A DNA stretch of 64,000 bases from Caldifarciminota bacterium. Lineage in GTDB: Bacteria > Hydrothermota > Tepidihabitantia > B3-TA06. Location of the stretch: NCBI GenBank assembly GCA_016934635.1, contig JAFGSK010000030.1:1-64000 (forward strand), written 5' to 3'. Below the pieces are notes generated by a model. That model saw nothing but the letters and a program-made list of their open reading frames with translations, made no database searches and was not told the DNA's origin. Both the position numbers and the translations under genes were made by a program. Shown here piece by piece: positions 33,201 through 40,840 of this stretch (its first letter is position 1; the number at the start of each line of letters is the position of its first letter).

Positions 33201-33837
33201 ATCGGAAACGGATTATCCCCATGTTGGTGTAATGCTACTCAAAGGGACCAAAGCAAACATAAGCATCCTGGCCAATCCGGAATTCATTTACGATACAGCT
33301 GCAACCGATGACTCGCATATCTGGAATGAAGACACACTTTTTAGATTCTTAAGCGGTCAACTGAGCTTTGCTTCTGACCCTACTGAAACCGACTGGTCAG
33401 TGGTTGTATCTGCAGGGCCTTTTGATCTTTCCTCTGAAGGAACCGATACCGTTGCGTTCGCATTCGTTGCAGGAGACGATCTTGAAGATCTGAAGGCCAA
33501 CGCCCAGGACTGCAAAAACAAGTGGGAATCAATGGGCGGCCTGGAAGAAACCCTCGCAAGACCCGACTTTGGCTTGAACCTTTCTCCGGAACTACTTTTT
33601 GGCAAAGGAACCATCCGGTTCAGTATTCCCAAGAAATCCGATGTACGCCTTGATGTATTTGATCTTGCAGGAAGAAAGGTTGCGACCTTGTTCGAAGGAA
33701 ATCTGACCGCGGGTGAACATGAGATATTCTGGGACGGTCAAGATCAACAGGGAAACAAGGTCTCCAAAGGAGTCTACTTCGTAACCCTGACCGCTAATCG
33801 GGCAAAAGCGGTTCATAAAACAGTCATGGTTCGTTAA
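30256..33837 (+). CDS. Secreted subtilisin-like serine protease, third paralogue (1193 aa)
   Basis: The layout follows the second paralogue: signal (1-19), IHLPCGIDLDTR (39-50), propeptide, and an S8 catalytic domain with Asp247 (IDSGLRTTH), His298 (GHGSHTSTS, a slight change from HGTH) and Ser476 (GTSMASP). The KP-43-like jelly roll and an Ig-like domain (around 690-800) follow. A ~290-residue module (800-1095) with repeated Trp/Tyr-rich strands is absent from the others. The final ~75 residues are a sorting-type domain (VRLDVFDLAGRKVATLFEG ... KGVYFVTL). At 1193 residues it is the largest of the trio. It ends before a strong terminator (33858-33885). Confidence 0.93.
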   Translation: MRKATYILLLPFFLWGTQATIEGKVVPSTPNSYLDGSVIHLPCGIDLDTRASEPSKHSTMLSSNQEGVGSYLVHFEGPIASNERETLEASGALIVGYLPNYTYLVRMDQATLACVRDISDIDWMGDYQPNYKISPDIDMQAQMPEYMTIVLYPGSPIGQLANIISDMGGSVVDSADDVHSPVLRVMLSPAKITTLALEPYVKWIEPYQRPYALNAYAQWVLQTWETNNRRIWDQGLTGEGQIVSSIDSGLRTTHNFFRDPSVSITDFGDYPSHRKVIGYKKAAIDPDGYILFGDQGGHGSHTSTSIAGNDEPVGGTSEYDGIAPDAKIYYVDAGGGGSGMYLPANIEYSLSIPYDGNSAGGARLISLSWGSQNTRSYDSQCMQMDRTMWRRPDYLIITSGGNTSYGTYTGTPANAKNLIAVGGCQNGGAAFLTWSGSSIGPAGDGRIKPDIVAPGQDVHSAYISSDNAEITWSGTSMASPLATGSATLIRQYFTDGYYPAGTPSGYLAGFNPSAALLKAMLVNSTETDYGSNYVPSVNVGWGRPNLDNVLYFPGDTRKLLISDFEEGLETGSQFLGKVRVKGESEDLRITLNWTDYPGEEGASPALVNDLNLEVFSPSGLVFRGNNFDHNYSVQDGDFDQLNTTENVFLSGPETGEWEIHVHGNNVPMGPQPFALVVTGDIDADLSSIVVNDISIDDAGQTYPDGNLNPGEAVTIYVILLNSLDQTLNNVTATISSSSPNVTVTEGSSTYGNIGASQTAEGDGFGVSVSSSAHQDASVKFEIDISSNEFSATSTFELVIGTPRYEWTTHDVGDVKLTVGEQGAIGFYGNTPNDVGHGFRYPRNSSDSWLYHASFAAGNSANYVNDRFYGDNANNRNAKDWEVTTNPDGKVIIGRYDFSDQDSWACFDDAGNWATGTGLTVYQYGYAWKNKDYVILKYVLNNPSTQTLSNMYSGIIADFDMGYDAQVNKAGTVSELNLAYTKQSETDYPHVGVMLLKGTKANISILANPEFIYDTAATDDSHIWNEDTLFRFLSGQLSFASDPTETDWSVVVSAGPFDLSSEGTDTVAFAFVAGDDLEDLKANAQDCKNKWESMGGLEETLARPDFGLNLSPELLFGKGTIRFSIPKKSDVRLDVFDLAGRKVATLFEGNLTAGEHEIFWDGQDQQGNKVSKGVYFVTLTANRAKAVHKTVMVR

Positions 33838-33857
33838 GGACTGTACACAGGAGGATC

Positions 33858-33885
33858 AAAGAGGGGATTTGATCCCCTCTTTTTT
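33858..33885 (+). terminator. Rho-independent terminator after the protease cluster
   Basis: An 11-bp perfect stem AAAGAGGGGAT / ATCCCCTCTTT with a TTG loop, running into a T run to 33885. Confidence 0.95.
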
Positions 33886-33888
33886 CTC

Positions 33889-33917
33889 TTGACAATCCAA
33901 GCCTTGATAAATAAACT
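33889..33917 (+). promoter_or_regulatory. Promoter of the TGS GTPase gene
   Basis: TTGACA (33889-33894), 17-nt spacer, TAAACT (33912-33917). The expected start of transcription coincides with an ATG at 33924 that opens an 11-codon frame ending over the GTPase start. Confidence 0.7.
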
Positions 33918-33948
33918 GTGGAAATGATCAGAATCACCGGGTGCAGAC

Positions 33949-34869
33949 ATGCCTGCTAATCTGACCCCCCAGTATAGGGAAGCCGAACAACGATACCGTG
34001 AGGCTATCACGGCGGAGGAAAAATACGCCGCCCTAAAGGAGATGTTCGCTTTAATCCCGAAACACAAGGGAACAGAGAAAATGCAGGCCGATATCAAGAA
34101 GAAGATTTCCCGGCTTGAAAAGGAGATGAAGCAGAAACCTAAAACACCCATCTCAAGACGTGAAAAAATGTACAACATCTCCAAGCAGGGTGCCGGGCAA
34201 ATAGGATTACTCGGAGCTGCCAATTCCGCTAAATCATCTCTCTTCTTCGCCCTGACAGGTACAGATACGGTTATCGCTTCCTGGCCCTACTCCACATCTC
34301 ACCCTGTTGTCGGAATGATTCAATTCCAGAACATCCAGTTTCAATTAATAGACATGCCTCCAATGATTCGAGAGCATACCGAGCCCTGGCAATGGGGCAT
34401 CCTGCGCAACGCAGATGTAGTACTTGCAGTGTTTGCAGCGGACTCAGATCCAGAAACACAGATACAAGCAATTATCGAGAAGATCACTGAATATCACCTT
34501 GATAATGTTCTTTGGGTGACAACAAAGATAGACAGGCTTCCTGACGGCAAATTGCCTCGTTTCTCGGTTGAAGCGCAGTTTACGTCTCCCCTGCAACTTG
34601 TGGGTATAGACGAGCTTTCAGTAGCCATCTTTGATGCGCTTAATATCGTAAGGGTATACACCAAGCAGCCGGGTAAAAATGCGGATATGAACGACCCGGT
34701 TATACTTAAAAAAGGGTCGGTGCTTCTGGACGCCGCTTATCATTTGCACAAGGACTTCGCCGAAAACCTGAAGTATGCGAGATTGTGGAACTCGGAACAC
34801 GAAGGACTCAGGGTCGCCCGCGACTACGTGATGCAGGACGGCGACATAGTGGAATTCCACATAAGATAG
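33949..34869 (+). CDS. DRG/Obg-like GTPase with TGS domain, altered nucleotide motifs
   Basis: The 306-residue product has an N-terminal helical part (1-70), a GTPase domain and a C-terminal TGS domain (about 232-306, beginning VRVYTKQPGK and ending QDGDIVEFHIR). It resembles archaeal and eukaryal DRG proteins, which act on ribosomes. The G motifs deviate: G1 is GAANSAKSS (89-97, Ala for the usual Gly before Lys), G3 is DMPP instead of DxPG (135-138), and G4 is TTKID (191-195) instead of NKxD. Binding may be weakened or changed. ATG 33949 is the first in-frame start; no good ribosome site precedes it. Confidence 0.85.
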   Translation: MPANLTPQYREAEQRYREAITAEEKYAALKEMFALIPKHKGTEKMQADIKKKISRLEKEMKQKPKTPISRREKMYNISKQGAGQIGLLGAANSAKSSLFFALTGTDTVIASWPYSTSHPVVGMIQFQNIQFQLIDMPPMIREHTEPWQWGILRNADVVLAVFAADSDPETQIQAIIEKITEYHLDNVLWVTTKIDRLPDGKLPRFSVEAQFTSPLQLVGIDELSVAIFDALNIVRVYTKQPGKNADMNDPVILKKGSVLLDAAYHLHKDFAENLKYARLWNSEHEGLRVARDYVMQDGDIVEFHIR

Positions 34870-35130
34870 GTGTTACCATGACTCATGACGAAATGAAAAA
34901 GAACAACCACAGATCATTGTGGAATCGAGATTTTGACTTAGAAGATTATAAGATTAAAGATTGAATTGCACGGTGGAGGGACGACTTATATGCTCGTTTA
35001 AAGAACTTAGCGCCGTCCTCCAATCCTTATGAAAGATCATTTAGCCTCAAGTCTCCTGGAGAAATCTGAGATCTTTAATACGTTGTCGAAGGCAACCCAT
35101 CAGTATGATTTTTGAAATGCTAATCAACGG

Positions 35131-35898
35131 TCATTCTTTGAAGCTGAATGACTTACACACCGAAAGCTTATCAAGGTCTTCACGCAGGTCGTCTATCTCC
35201 TCGAATCCTGTTAGATCCAGGTGAAGCGGGGTTACGGAGATGAAACACGAATCGACAGCCTCGGTATCACCACCTTCAACAGGGATACTTGAAAGCTCCC
35301 CGGATAGGATGAGGTGCCATTCACCATTGGCGTCTTTGGTGCGGTTGACGACGTCTTTGTAAATCCTTTTCCCCAGACGTGTTGCACGCGCACCTTTAGG
35401 CTCTCCCTGGGGAAGGTTAATGCTTGAAAGTGAAGGTCGTCCTCTTTGAAGAACCATCTCACAGTACTGACGGATGAATTTAAGCGAGGTTTCGGTTACA
35501 GTTGATATATCTCGTGGGCATGAAACGGCCACTGCAGGGTATCTCAGCAAACGCCCCTCCATTGCCGCGGCAACGGTACCTGAGTAAAGCACGTCGTCTG
35601 CAAGATTATACCCGTGGTTGATGCCTGAAACAACGAGGTCTATAGTCTTTTCCATAAGCGAATGATGAGCAAGAAGCACACAGTCTGTAGGAGTACCTGA
35701 GATGGCGACATGATGGGAATCGCGTTCATCGATGTGAACCGGCTTGCCAATGGTTAGGCTGTGCGACGAACCCGACTGCTCCTGTAAAGGAGCGACAATG
35801 AAAAGTTCACCAAGACCTTCAAGGGTTTTCTCTAAAAGTTTGATGCCTTCTGCGTCTATGCCGTCGTCGTTGGTAAGGAGGATTCGTTTCTGAAACAT
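35131..35898 (-). CDS. surE: 5'/3'-nucleotidase SurE
   Basis: The 255-residue enzyme shows the SurE N-terminus RILLTNDDGIDAEGI with the metal-binding Asp11-Asp12, the SGSSHSLTIGKPVH block, VSGINHGYNLADDVLYSGTVAAAMEG, and length typical of the family. It removes phosphate from nucleotides under stress and stationary phase conditions. The ATG lies six bases beyond a -10 box, so its mRNA is predicted to be leaderless. It is divergent from secA across a 408-nt spacer. Confidence 0.95.
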   Translation of the reverse strand: MFQKRILLTNDDGIDAEGIKLLEKTLEGLGELFIVAPLQEQSGSSHSLTIGKPVHIDERDSHHVAISGTPTDCVLLAHHSLMEKTIDLVVSGINHGYNLADDVLYSGTVAAAMEGRLLRYPAVAVSCPRDISTVTETSLKFIRQYCEMVLQRGRPSLSSINLPQGEPKGARATRLGKRIYKDVVNRTKDANGEWHLILSGELSSIPVEGGDTEAVDSCFISVTPLHLDLTGFEEIDDLREDLDKLSVCKSFSFKE

Positions 35899-35904
35899 AG
35901 AAGG

Positions 35905-35932
35905 ATTTTAGTTAGGATTCCCGAAGGGTCAA
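35905..35932 (-). promoter_or_regulatory. Leaderless promoter of surE
   Basis: Minus strand TTGACC (35927-35932), 16-nt spacer, TAAAAT (35905-35910), six bases, then ATG. Confidence 0.8.
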
Positions 35933-36153
35933 CCTCGATTTTACCACAGATCGACACATATTTTTCAAGGACTCGTTAAGACAAATCTGTAGATGAGTAA
36001 CTTATAAGAACCAAATGTATCTAATGAATCCGATGATTGTTCTGAAGGCATATGTACGGTTTTTATGCACGGCCCTTTATGTTGGACATTTCTCCTTTTT
36101 ATCTGCACATGATGAACAAACAGGCGTTGTTTGCGATTCGCAATCGTTCATTT

Positions 36154-36173
36154 AACAGATTAGAGAACCTGTT
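36154..36173. repeat. Dispersed GAACAGGTT-type hairpin, copy 2 (reverse)
   Basis: Arms AACAGATT (36154-36161) and AACCTGTT (36166-36173) around an AGAG loop; one base pair is changed relative to the perfect copy at 4573-4594. Confidence 0.6.
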
Positions 36174-36269
36174 CTACACACAATATCAAAACGTATTACC
36201 CGATCTTTGAATGAAGGAACCAACCTAAGGCTGTTAGCTGTGAGCCGTAAAGGGTCAGCACACGTTTAC

Positions 36270-36297
36270 TTGACATTGAGGTATTTCCTGACATAAT
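36270..36297 (+). promoter_or_regulatory. Near-leaderless promoter of secA
   Basis: TTGACA (36270-36275), 16-nt spacer, CATAAT (36292-36297). ATG 36307 is the tenth base after the -10 box, so at most a few untranslated bases precede it and no Shine-Dalgarno site is present. Confidence 0.7.
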
Positions 36298-36306
36298 AAC
36301 CACCGT

Positions 36307-39300
36307 ATGGCAAACGTAATTAGCAAGATTTTCGGAACCAAGCAGGATCGTGAGATCCGCAGGATGACACCTCTGGTCGACGAGGTTAACGAGATAATCC
36401 TGGCCCTGCACGACTTCAGTGAATCCCCTCGTATCGCAGGGCTACTGGGAATAGTGCAAGATGAAATAGTCACTCAGTCTCGGGAGTTCGAGAAGAAGTG
36501 GTCAGGGCTGATCCGGGGTATTGCGGAAGATGACCCTGAGCGTACCGAAAAGATTAGAGCCGCCGAGAAGGAAGCTGGTAAGTGGTTTATTGAAAGCCAG
36601 GAAGGTGGGAAGCCTCAGTTTGACTGGCGGGCTGTATACTGGGGGATCGAACACTCAATCCGCGAGAAGGACAGGTGGGCTGGAGAGGGTGACGACTGGA
36701 TCTCAAAGCATCTTGAGGAGAGGATGGGCAGACCCCTTTACAAAGAACTATGTGCCGAACTCGAGGAAAAAGAGCGTAACGCCTCAAAGGCTTGGCTCCA
36801 GGCCAAGAAGGAATTGCAGGATAGGGTGCGACCTGCTTTTGTTGCACGTACTCGCGCCTGGCAGAAGATGCTTGGAGAACGCACAGCTGAGATCGCAGAT
36901 GAGGTAAAGAAGGCGGACGAGGATGCACGGAAAGATCTGTGGCAGAAACTGACGAACGAGGCCTTGGAACCCATAATGATAGAGGCGTTTGGGCTTGTCC
37001 GCGAGGCCTGCTACCTGTTATTAGGCAACAGCTGGGACGTACGCGGATTTTCAACCGAATGGGACATGTTCCCGTTCAACGTGCAGGTTATAGGCGCAAT
37101 AGTTCTTCACGAAGGCAAGATCACCGAGATGCGGACCGGTGAGGGAAAGACCCTGGTGGCAACCATGCCTCTTTACTTGAATGCACTCATGGGGCGAGGT
37201 GCACACCTTGTAACCCACAACGACTTTCTTGCCGCTCGTGACAAGGAATGGATGGGTCCTATATACGAGTATCTCGGCTTTACGGTAGGTGTTATTCAGA
37301 GCGGCATGAATCCGCAGGAGCGCCAACCCGAATATGCCTGCGACATTACCTACGGGACGAACAACGAATTCGGGTTCGACTACCTGCGCGATAACATGGT
37401 ACACTCCCTTGACAGGAAGGTTCAGCGCAGTCACGCCTACGCCATCGTCGACGAGGTGGACTCCCTTCTCATCGATGAGGCTCGTACCCCCTTGATTATT
37501 TCAGGACCTACACAGTACGTGGACAGAGGTTACCAGCGTTACAAGCCGGGTGTGGAAAAGTTGTTCAGGGCCCAGCAGCGTCTGTCAAACGATCGTGCTG
37601 CCGAGGCCGAAAAACTAATTTCAGAGGAAGACGAGATGGAGGCGGCAAAACTTTTCTTGATGGTCAAGCGCTCAACACCAAAGCATAAGAGACTTTTGAA
37701 GGTTCAAAAAGAAGGCTCAATGAAGCGACTCATAGACGATGTTGAATTGGCCTACATGCGCGACAAGAAACTTCACGAACTGGATGCCGAAAACTTCTTT
37801 ACTTATGACGAACACATGCGGGCGGTAGAGTTAAACGAGAAGGGCCGCGAGCTGCTTAATCCCAGGGACCCTGACGCCTTTACCTTGCCTGATCTATCCA
37901 CCGGTTTGGCGGCGATAGACAAACGTTCGGACCTTGCTTCACAGCAGAAGCTTAAGGCCAAGGAAGAGCTTTACCAGGAGTACGCAACCAAGAGCGAGAT
38001 GCTTAACAACCACCACGCCTTGCTCAAGGCCTACGTGCTTTTCAACCGGGACGAGGACTACATCGTTGACGAGGGAAAGGTAATAATCGTCGATCCGTTT
38101 ACAGGCAGGCCCCAGCCTGGCAGACGCTACTCAGACGGGCTACACGAGGCGCTCGAGGCAAAGGAAGGTGTGAGGGTTCAGGAGGAGACCCAGACCGTTG
38201 CAACCATCACTCACCAGAACTACTTTCGCATGTATGAGAAGCTGGCCGGTATGACCGGTACTGCAATGACCGACGCCAACGAGTTCGTGCAGGTCTACAA
38301 GATGGATGACCCGATAGCTATCCCTACCAATAAACCTGTGCGGCGAATCGATTATCCTGACATCGTTTACGCTACCCGCAACGAGAAGTACCAGGCTGTT
38401 ATTGAAGAAATAGAACACTGGCACACGACCGGAAGGCCGATTCTCGTGGGTACTACGTCGGTCGACGTTTCCGAAACCCTTTCGAGAATGCTGAAGCGCA
38501 AAGGAATCAATCATAACGTACTCAATGCAAAGCAGCATCAACGCGAGGCCGAGATAGTACGTGAGGCGGGTGAGAAACACAAGGTAACCATTGCCACCAA
38601 TATGGCAGGCCGTGGAACAGACATCAAGCTTACACCCCAGATACTCGAGATCGAAACCAACTGCAGGATCGAACAAGCACAGACAGAGCAAGAGATTGAA
38701 AAATATAAAAATACAAAGGGATGCCAGGAAGATTTTCCCACCGGACTAATAATCATCGGCACTGAACGACACGAATCACGCCGCATCGACAATCAGCTCA
38801 GGGGTCGTTCAGGTCGTCAAGGAGACCCGGGTGCATCGCGATTCTTCCTCAGTCTTGAAGATGACCTCTTGCGCATCTTCGGTGCGGACAGGATGCAGAA
38901 GGCAATAGAAAGCTTCAGCAAGAAGGAAATGGAGCCTATCTCAACCCCGCTTGTAACCAGGGCAATCGAAAATGCCCAGAAACGAGTGGAGACCAATAAC
39001 TTCGAGATGCGAAAGCGTCTTCTTGAGTACGACGACGTGATGAATCGCCAGCGCGAGGAGATATACGCAACGCGGGATGAGATACTTGCTGGTGAGGATC
39101 TTGACGGGTTATGTAGATATATTTTCGGCGAGGTAATAAATCAAATCATCCACGAGCACTGCCAGGGTGGACCGGACGAGTGGAATTGGGAAGGTATGCA
39201 GGCCGATTTCGTCAGCTACTTCATGGTCGGGTTCGAGATACCCGAAGCCCAGGATCGGGGTAAGTACAAACCCGAAGAACTTTCGGAGAAGTTCCTTGGA

Positions 39301-39795
39301 CTGGCCGATAAGGCGTTCAAGATACGAAGGGAAACTCTGGGAGAAGATAAGTTTTCAGAACTCCAGAAGCTTGTCCTGCTCATGACAATCGATACCCGCT
39401 GGCGCGAGCACCTTCGCGAGATGGACGAACTCAAGAAAGGCATAGGCCTGAGGGGGTACGGTCAGAAGGACCCGGTGCTCGAGTATAAAAAGGAAGCCTA
39501 CGGCAAGTATGAGGAGATGGTCAGGGCTTTCCAGATGGAGGTTACGAAGCTTCTTTTCCGTGCCCAACTCAGGCAGGCTCCTGTTCGGCGCCAGGCTCCA
39601 GTCCACGCTCACAAGGACGAGGCGGCTTCAGGTATCCCTGCCGCTTCAACTAACCCCAATACTCCTGCACAAACCGGACAAGAGCAAGGCAAGCCCAAGC
39701 CGGTGACGGTCAATAAGAAGGTCGGACGCAACGACCCCTGCCCGTGCGGATCAGGCAAGAAGTACAAGAAATGCTGCTATCCGAAGTACGGATAA
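36307..39795 (+). CDS. secA: Preprotein translocase ATPase SecA, long form (1162 aa)
   Basis: The motor of Sec export. Walker A is MRTGEGKT (275-282). VDEVDSLLIDEARTPLIISGP, NMAGRGTDIKL and RQGDPG mark the two nucleotide-binding folds, and the C-terminus carries the SEC-C zinc motif NDPCPCGSGKKYKKCC. Walker A normally lies near residue 100; here an additional ~170 residues (about 31-215, charged and helical) come first. A second insertion (about 405-545) interrupts the region after the PTQYVDRGY segment. Both resemble the long SecA of Bacteroidetes-group bacteria. Its predicted near-leaderless mRNA would escape Shine-Dalgarno-based control. Confidence 0.97.
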   Translation: MANVISKIFGTKQDREIRRMTPLVDEVNEIILALHDFSESPRIAGLLGIVQDEIVTQSREFEKKWSGLIRGIAEDDPERTEKIRAAEKEAGKWFIESQEGGKPQFDWRAVYWGIEHSIREKDRWAGEGDDWISKHLEERMGRPLYKELCAELEEKERNASKAWLQAKKELQDRVRPAFVARTRAWQKMLGERTAEIADEVKKADEDARKDLWQKLTNEALEPIMIEAFGLVREACYLLLGNSWDVRGFSTEWDMFPFNVQVIGAIVLHEGKITEMRTGEGKTLVATMPLYLNALMGRGAHLVTHNDFLAARDKEWMGPIYEYLGFTVGVIQSGMNPQERQPEYACDITYGTNNEFGFDYLRDNMVHSLDRKVQRSHAYAIVDEVDSLLIDEARTPLIISGPTQYVDRGYQRYKPGVEKLFRAQQRLSNDRAAEAEKLISEEDEMEAAKLFLMVKRSTPKHKRLLKVQKEGSMKRLIDDVELAYMRDKKLHELDAENFFTYDEHMRAVELNEKGRELLNPRDPDAFTLPDLSTGLAAIDKRSDLASQQKLKAKEELYQEYATKSEMLNNHHALLKAYVLFNRDEDYIVDEGKVIIVDPFTGRPQPGRRYSDGLHEALEAKEGVRVQEETQTVATITHQNYFRMYEKLAGMTGTAMTDANEFVQVYKMDDPIAIPTNKPVRRIDYPDIVYATRNEKYQAVIEEIEHWHTTGRPILVGTTSVDVSETLSRMLKRKGINHNVLNAKQHQREAEIVREAGEKHKVTIATNMAGRGTDIKLTPQILEIETNCRIEQAQTEQEIEKYKNTKGCQEDFPTGLIIIGTERHESRRIDNQLRGRSGRQGDPGASRFFLSLEDDLLRIFGADRMQKAIESFSKKEMEPISTPLVTRAIENAQKRVETNNFEMRKRLLEYDDVMNRQREEIYATRDEILAGEDLDGLCRYIFGEVINQIIHEHCQGGPDEWNWEGMQADFVSYFMVGFEIPEAQDRGKYKPEELSEKFLGLADKAFKIRRETLGEDKFSELQKLVLLMTIDTRWREHLREMDELKKGIGLRGYGQKDPVLEYKKEAYGKYEEMVRAFQMEVTKLLFRAQLRQAPVRRQAPVHAHKDEAASGIPAASTNPNTPAQTGQEQGKPKPVTVNKKVGRNDPCPCGSGKKYKKCCYPKYG

Positions 39796-39889
39796 TAAAT
39801 GCTCCTTTTTTTACAACGAAGGTGTAAAAAATCACAAGCGGATGGGTATAGTATTGCGATTACTGGTCGATAAGAAGAAAGGTTTTTAA

Positions 39890-40840
39890 GTGAATGAGGA
39901 TTTAACCTCACCTCTCAAGGACAAACGCGTCCTTGTATGCTCAGGAGGCTGGTCATCGGAGCGTGAAATTTCCCTTCTTTCCGGGCGAAACGTGTTCGAG
40001 GCTCTGCGCAGACAGGGTATCGAGGCCACAAGCTTCGATCTTAAATCCCCTGAAGACCTCCCCAGACTCCTTAAGGAGAAGCCTGATGTGGTCTTTATCG
40101 CCTTGCACGGAAGACCTGGTGAAGACGGAACCATACAAGGATTCTGTGAGATTGCCGGCCTGGCTTACACCGGCTCAGGTGTCGAGGGATCGGCCATCGG
40201 GATGGATAAGTGGGTATCGAAATGGATATTCGCCCGCAACGACATACCCACCACCCGCTTCATACCTCTGGCCGCAGGCGAAGACTACGCCGATACCGTC
40301 CACAAGGCTGCAGCGGAGTTCGGTTTCCCGGTGGTCATAAAGCCGCGGTTTGAAGGCTCGAGTGTCGGTGTACACATTATTCACGAGGAGCTTTCCCTGC
40401 TTGAACAGACGAGGAAGCTTCAGGCCGAGTTCGGTGACATCATGCTGGAGGAGTTCATATCAGGCATGATCGGAACCGCAGGAATCCTGGGTAATAACGC
40501 GCTGCCCTTGCTTGAACTCGTGCCAAAGACCCGTGAGTTCTACGACTACCAGGCCAAGTATACCAAGGGTGAAACCGAGTTTATATGTCCCGCCCGGATA
40601 GATGCCGAGAATGCAACCAAAATCCGGGAACTGGCGCTCGGGGCATTCAGGTCAATCGGAGCGCGCCACTTCGGAAGGGTAGACTTCATGCTTGCCGAGA
40701 ATTCCCAGCCAAAGTTCCTGGAAGTGAATACCATCCCTGGTTTGACCGACCTCAGTGATCTACCTGCCGAAGCCAGCCAGATCGGTATCTCCTACGACGA
40801 GCTCATTATTCGCATAACCCTGATGGGTCTGGAACGATGA
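39890..40840 (+). CDS. ddl: D-alanine--D-alanine ligase
   Basis: The ATP-grasp enzyme joins two D-alanines for peptidoglycan. In 316 residues it has GGWSSEREISLLSG (residues 16-29), ALHGRPGEDGTIQG, the grasp segment KPRFEGSSVGVHI, and EVNTIPGLTDLSDLP near the end. The start is GTG 39890. Between secA and this gene an A/T inverted repeat (39807-39815 / 39823-39831) is the only structured feature. It overlaps the following SPOR-protein gene by four bases. Confidence 0.95.
   Translation: MNEDLTSPLKDKRVLVCSGGWSSEREISLLSGRNVFEALRRQGIEATSFDLKSPEDLPRLLKEKPDVVFIALHGRPGEDGTIQGFCEIAGLAYTGSGVEGSAIGMDKWVSKWIFARNDIPTTRFIPLAAGEDYADTVHKAAAEFGFPVVIKPRFEGSSVGVHIIHEELSLLEQTRKLQAEFGDIMLEEFISGMIGTAGILGNNALPLLELVPKTREFYDYQAKYTKGETEFICPARIDAENATKIRELALGAFRSIGARHFGRVDFMLAENSQPKFLEVNTIPGLTDLSDLPAEASQIGISYDELIIRITLMGLER

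Larger units (their letters stand above)
35899..36306. other. Divergent spacer between surE and secA
   Basis: Contains the surE promoter (35905-35932) and secA promoter (36270-36297) at its two ends. Between them are a TTGCGA-T-TCGCAA palindrome (about 36130-36142), a GAACAGGTT-type hairpin in reverse orientation (36154-36173) and a GCTGTTAGCTGTGAGCC word cluster. No gene is visible. Confidence 0.7.
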
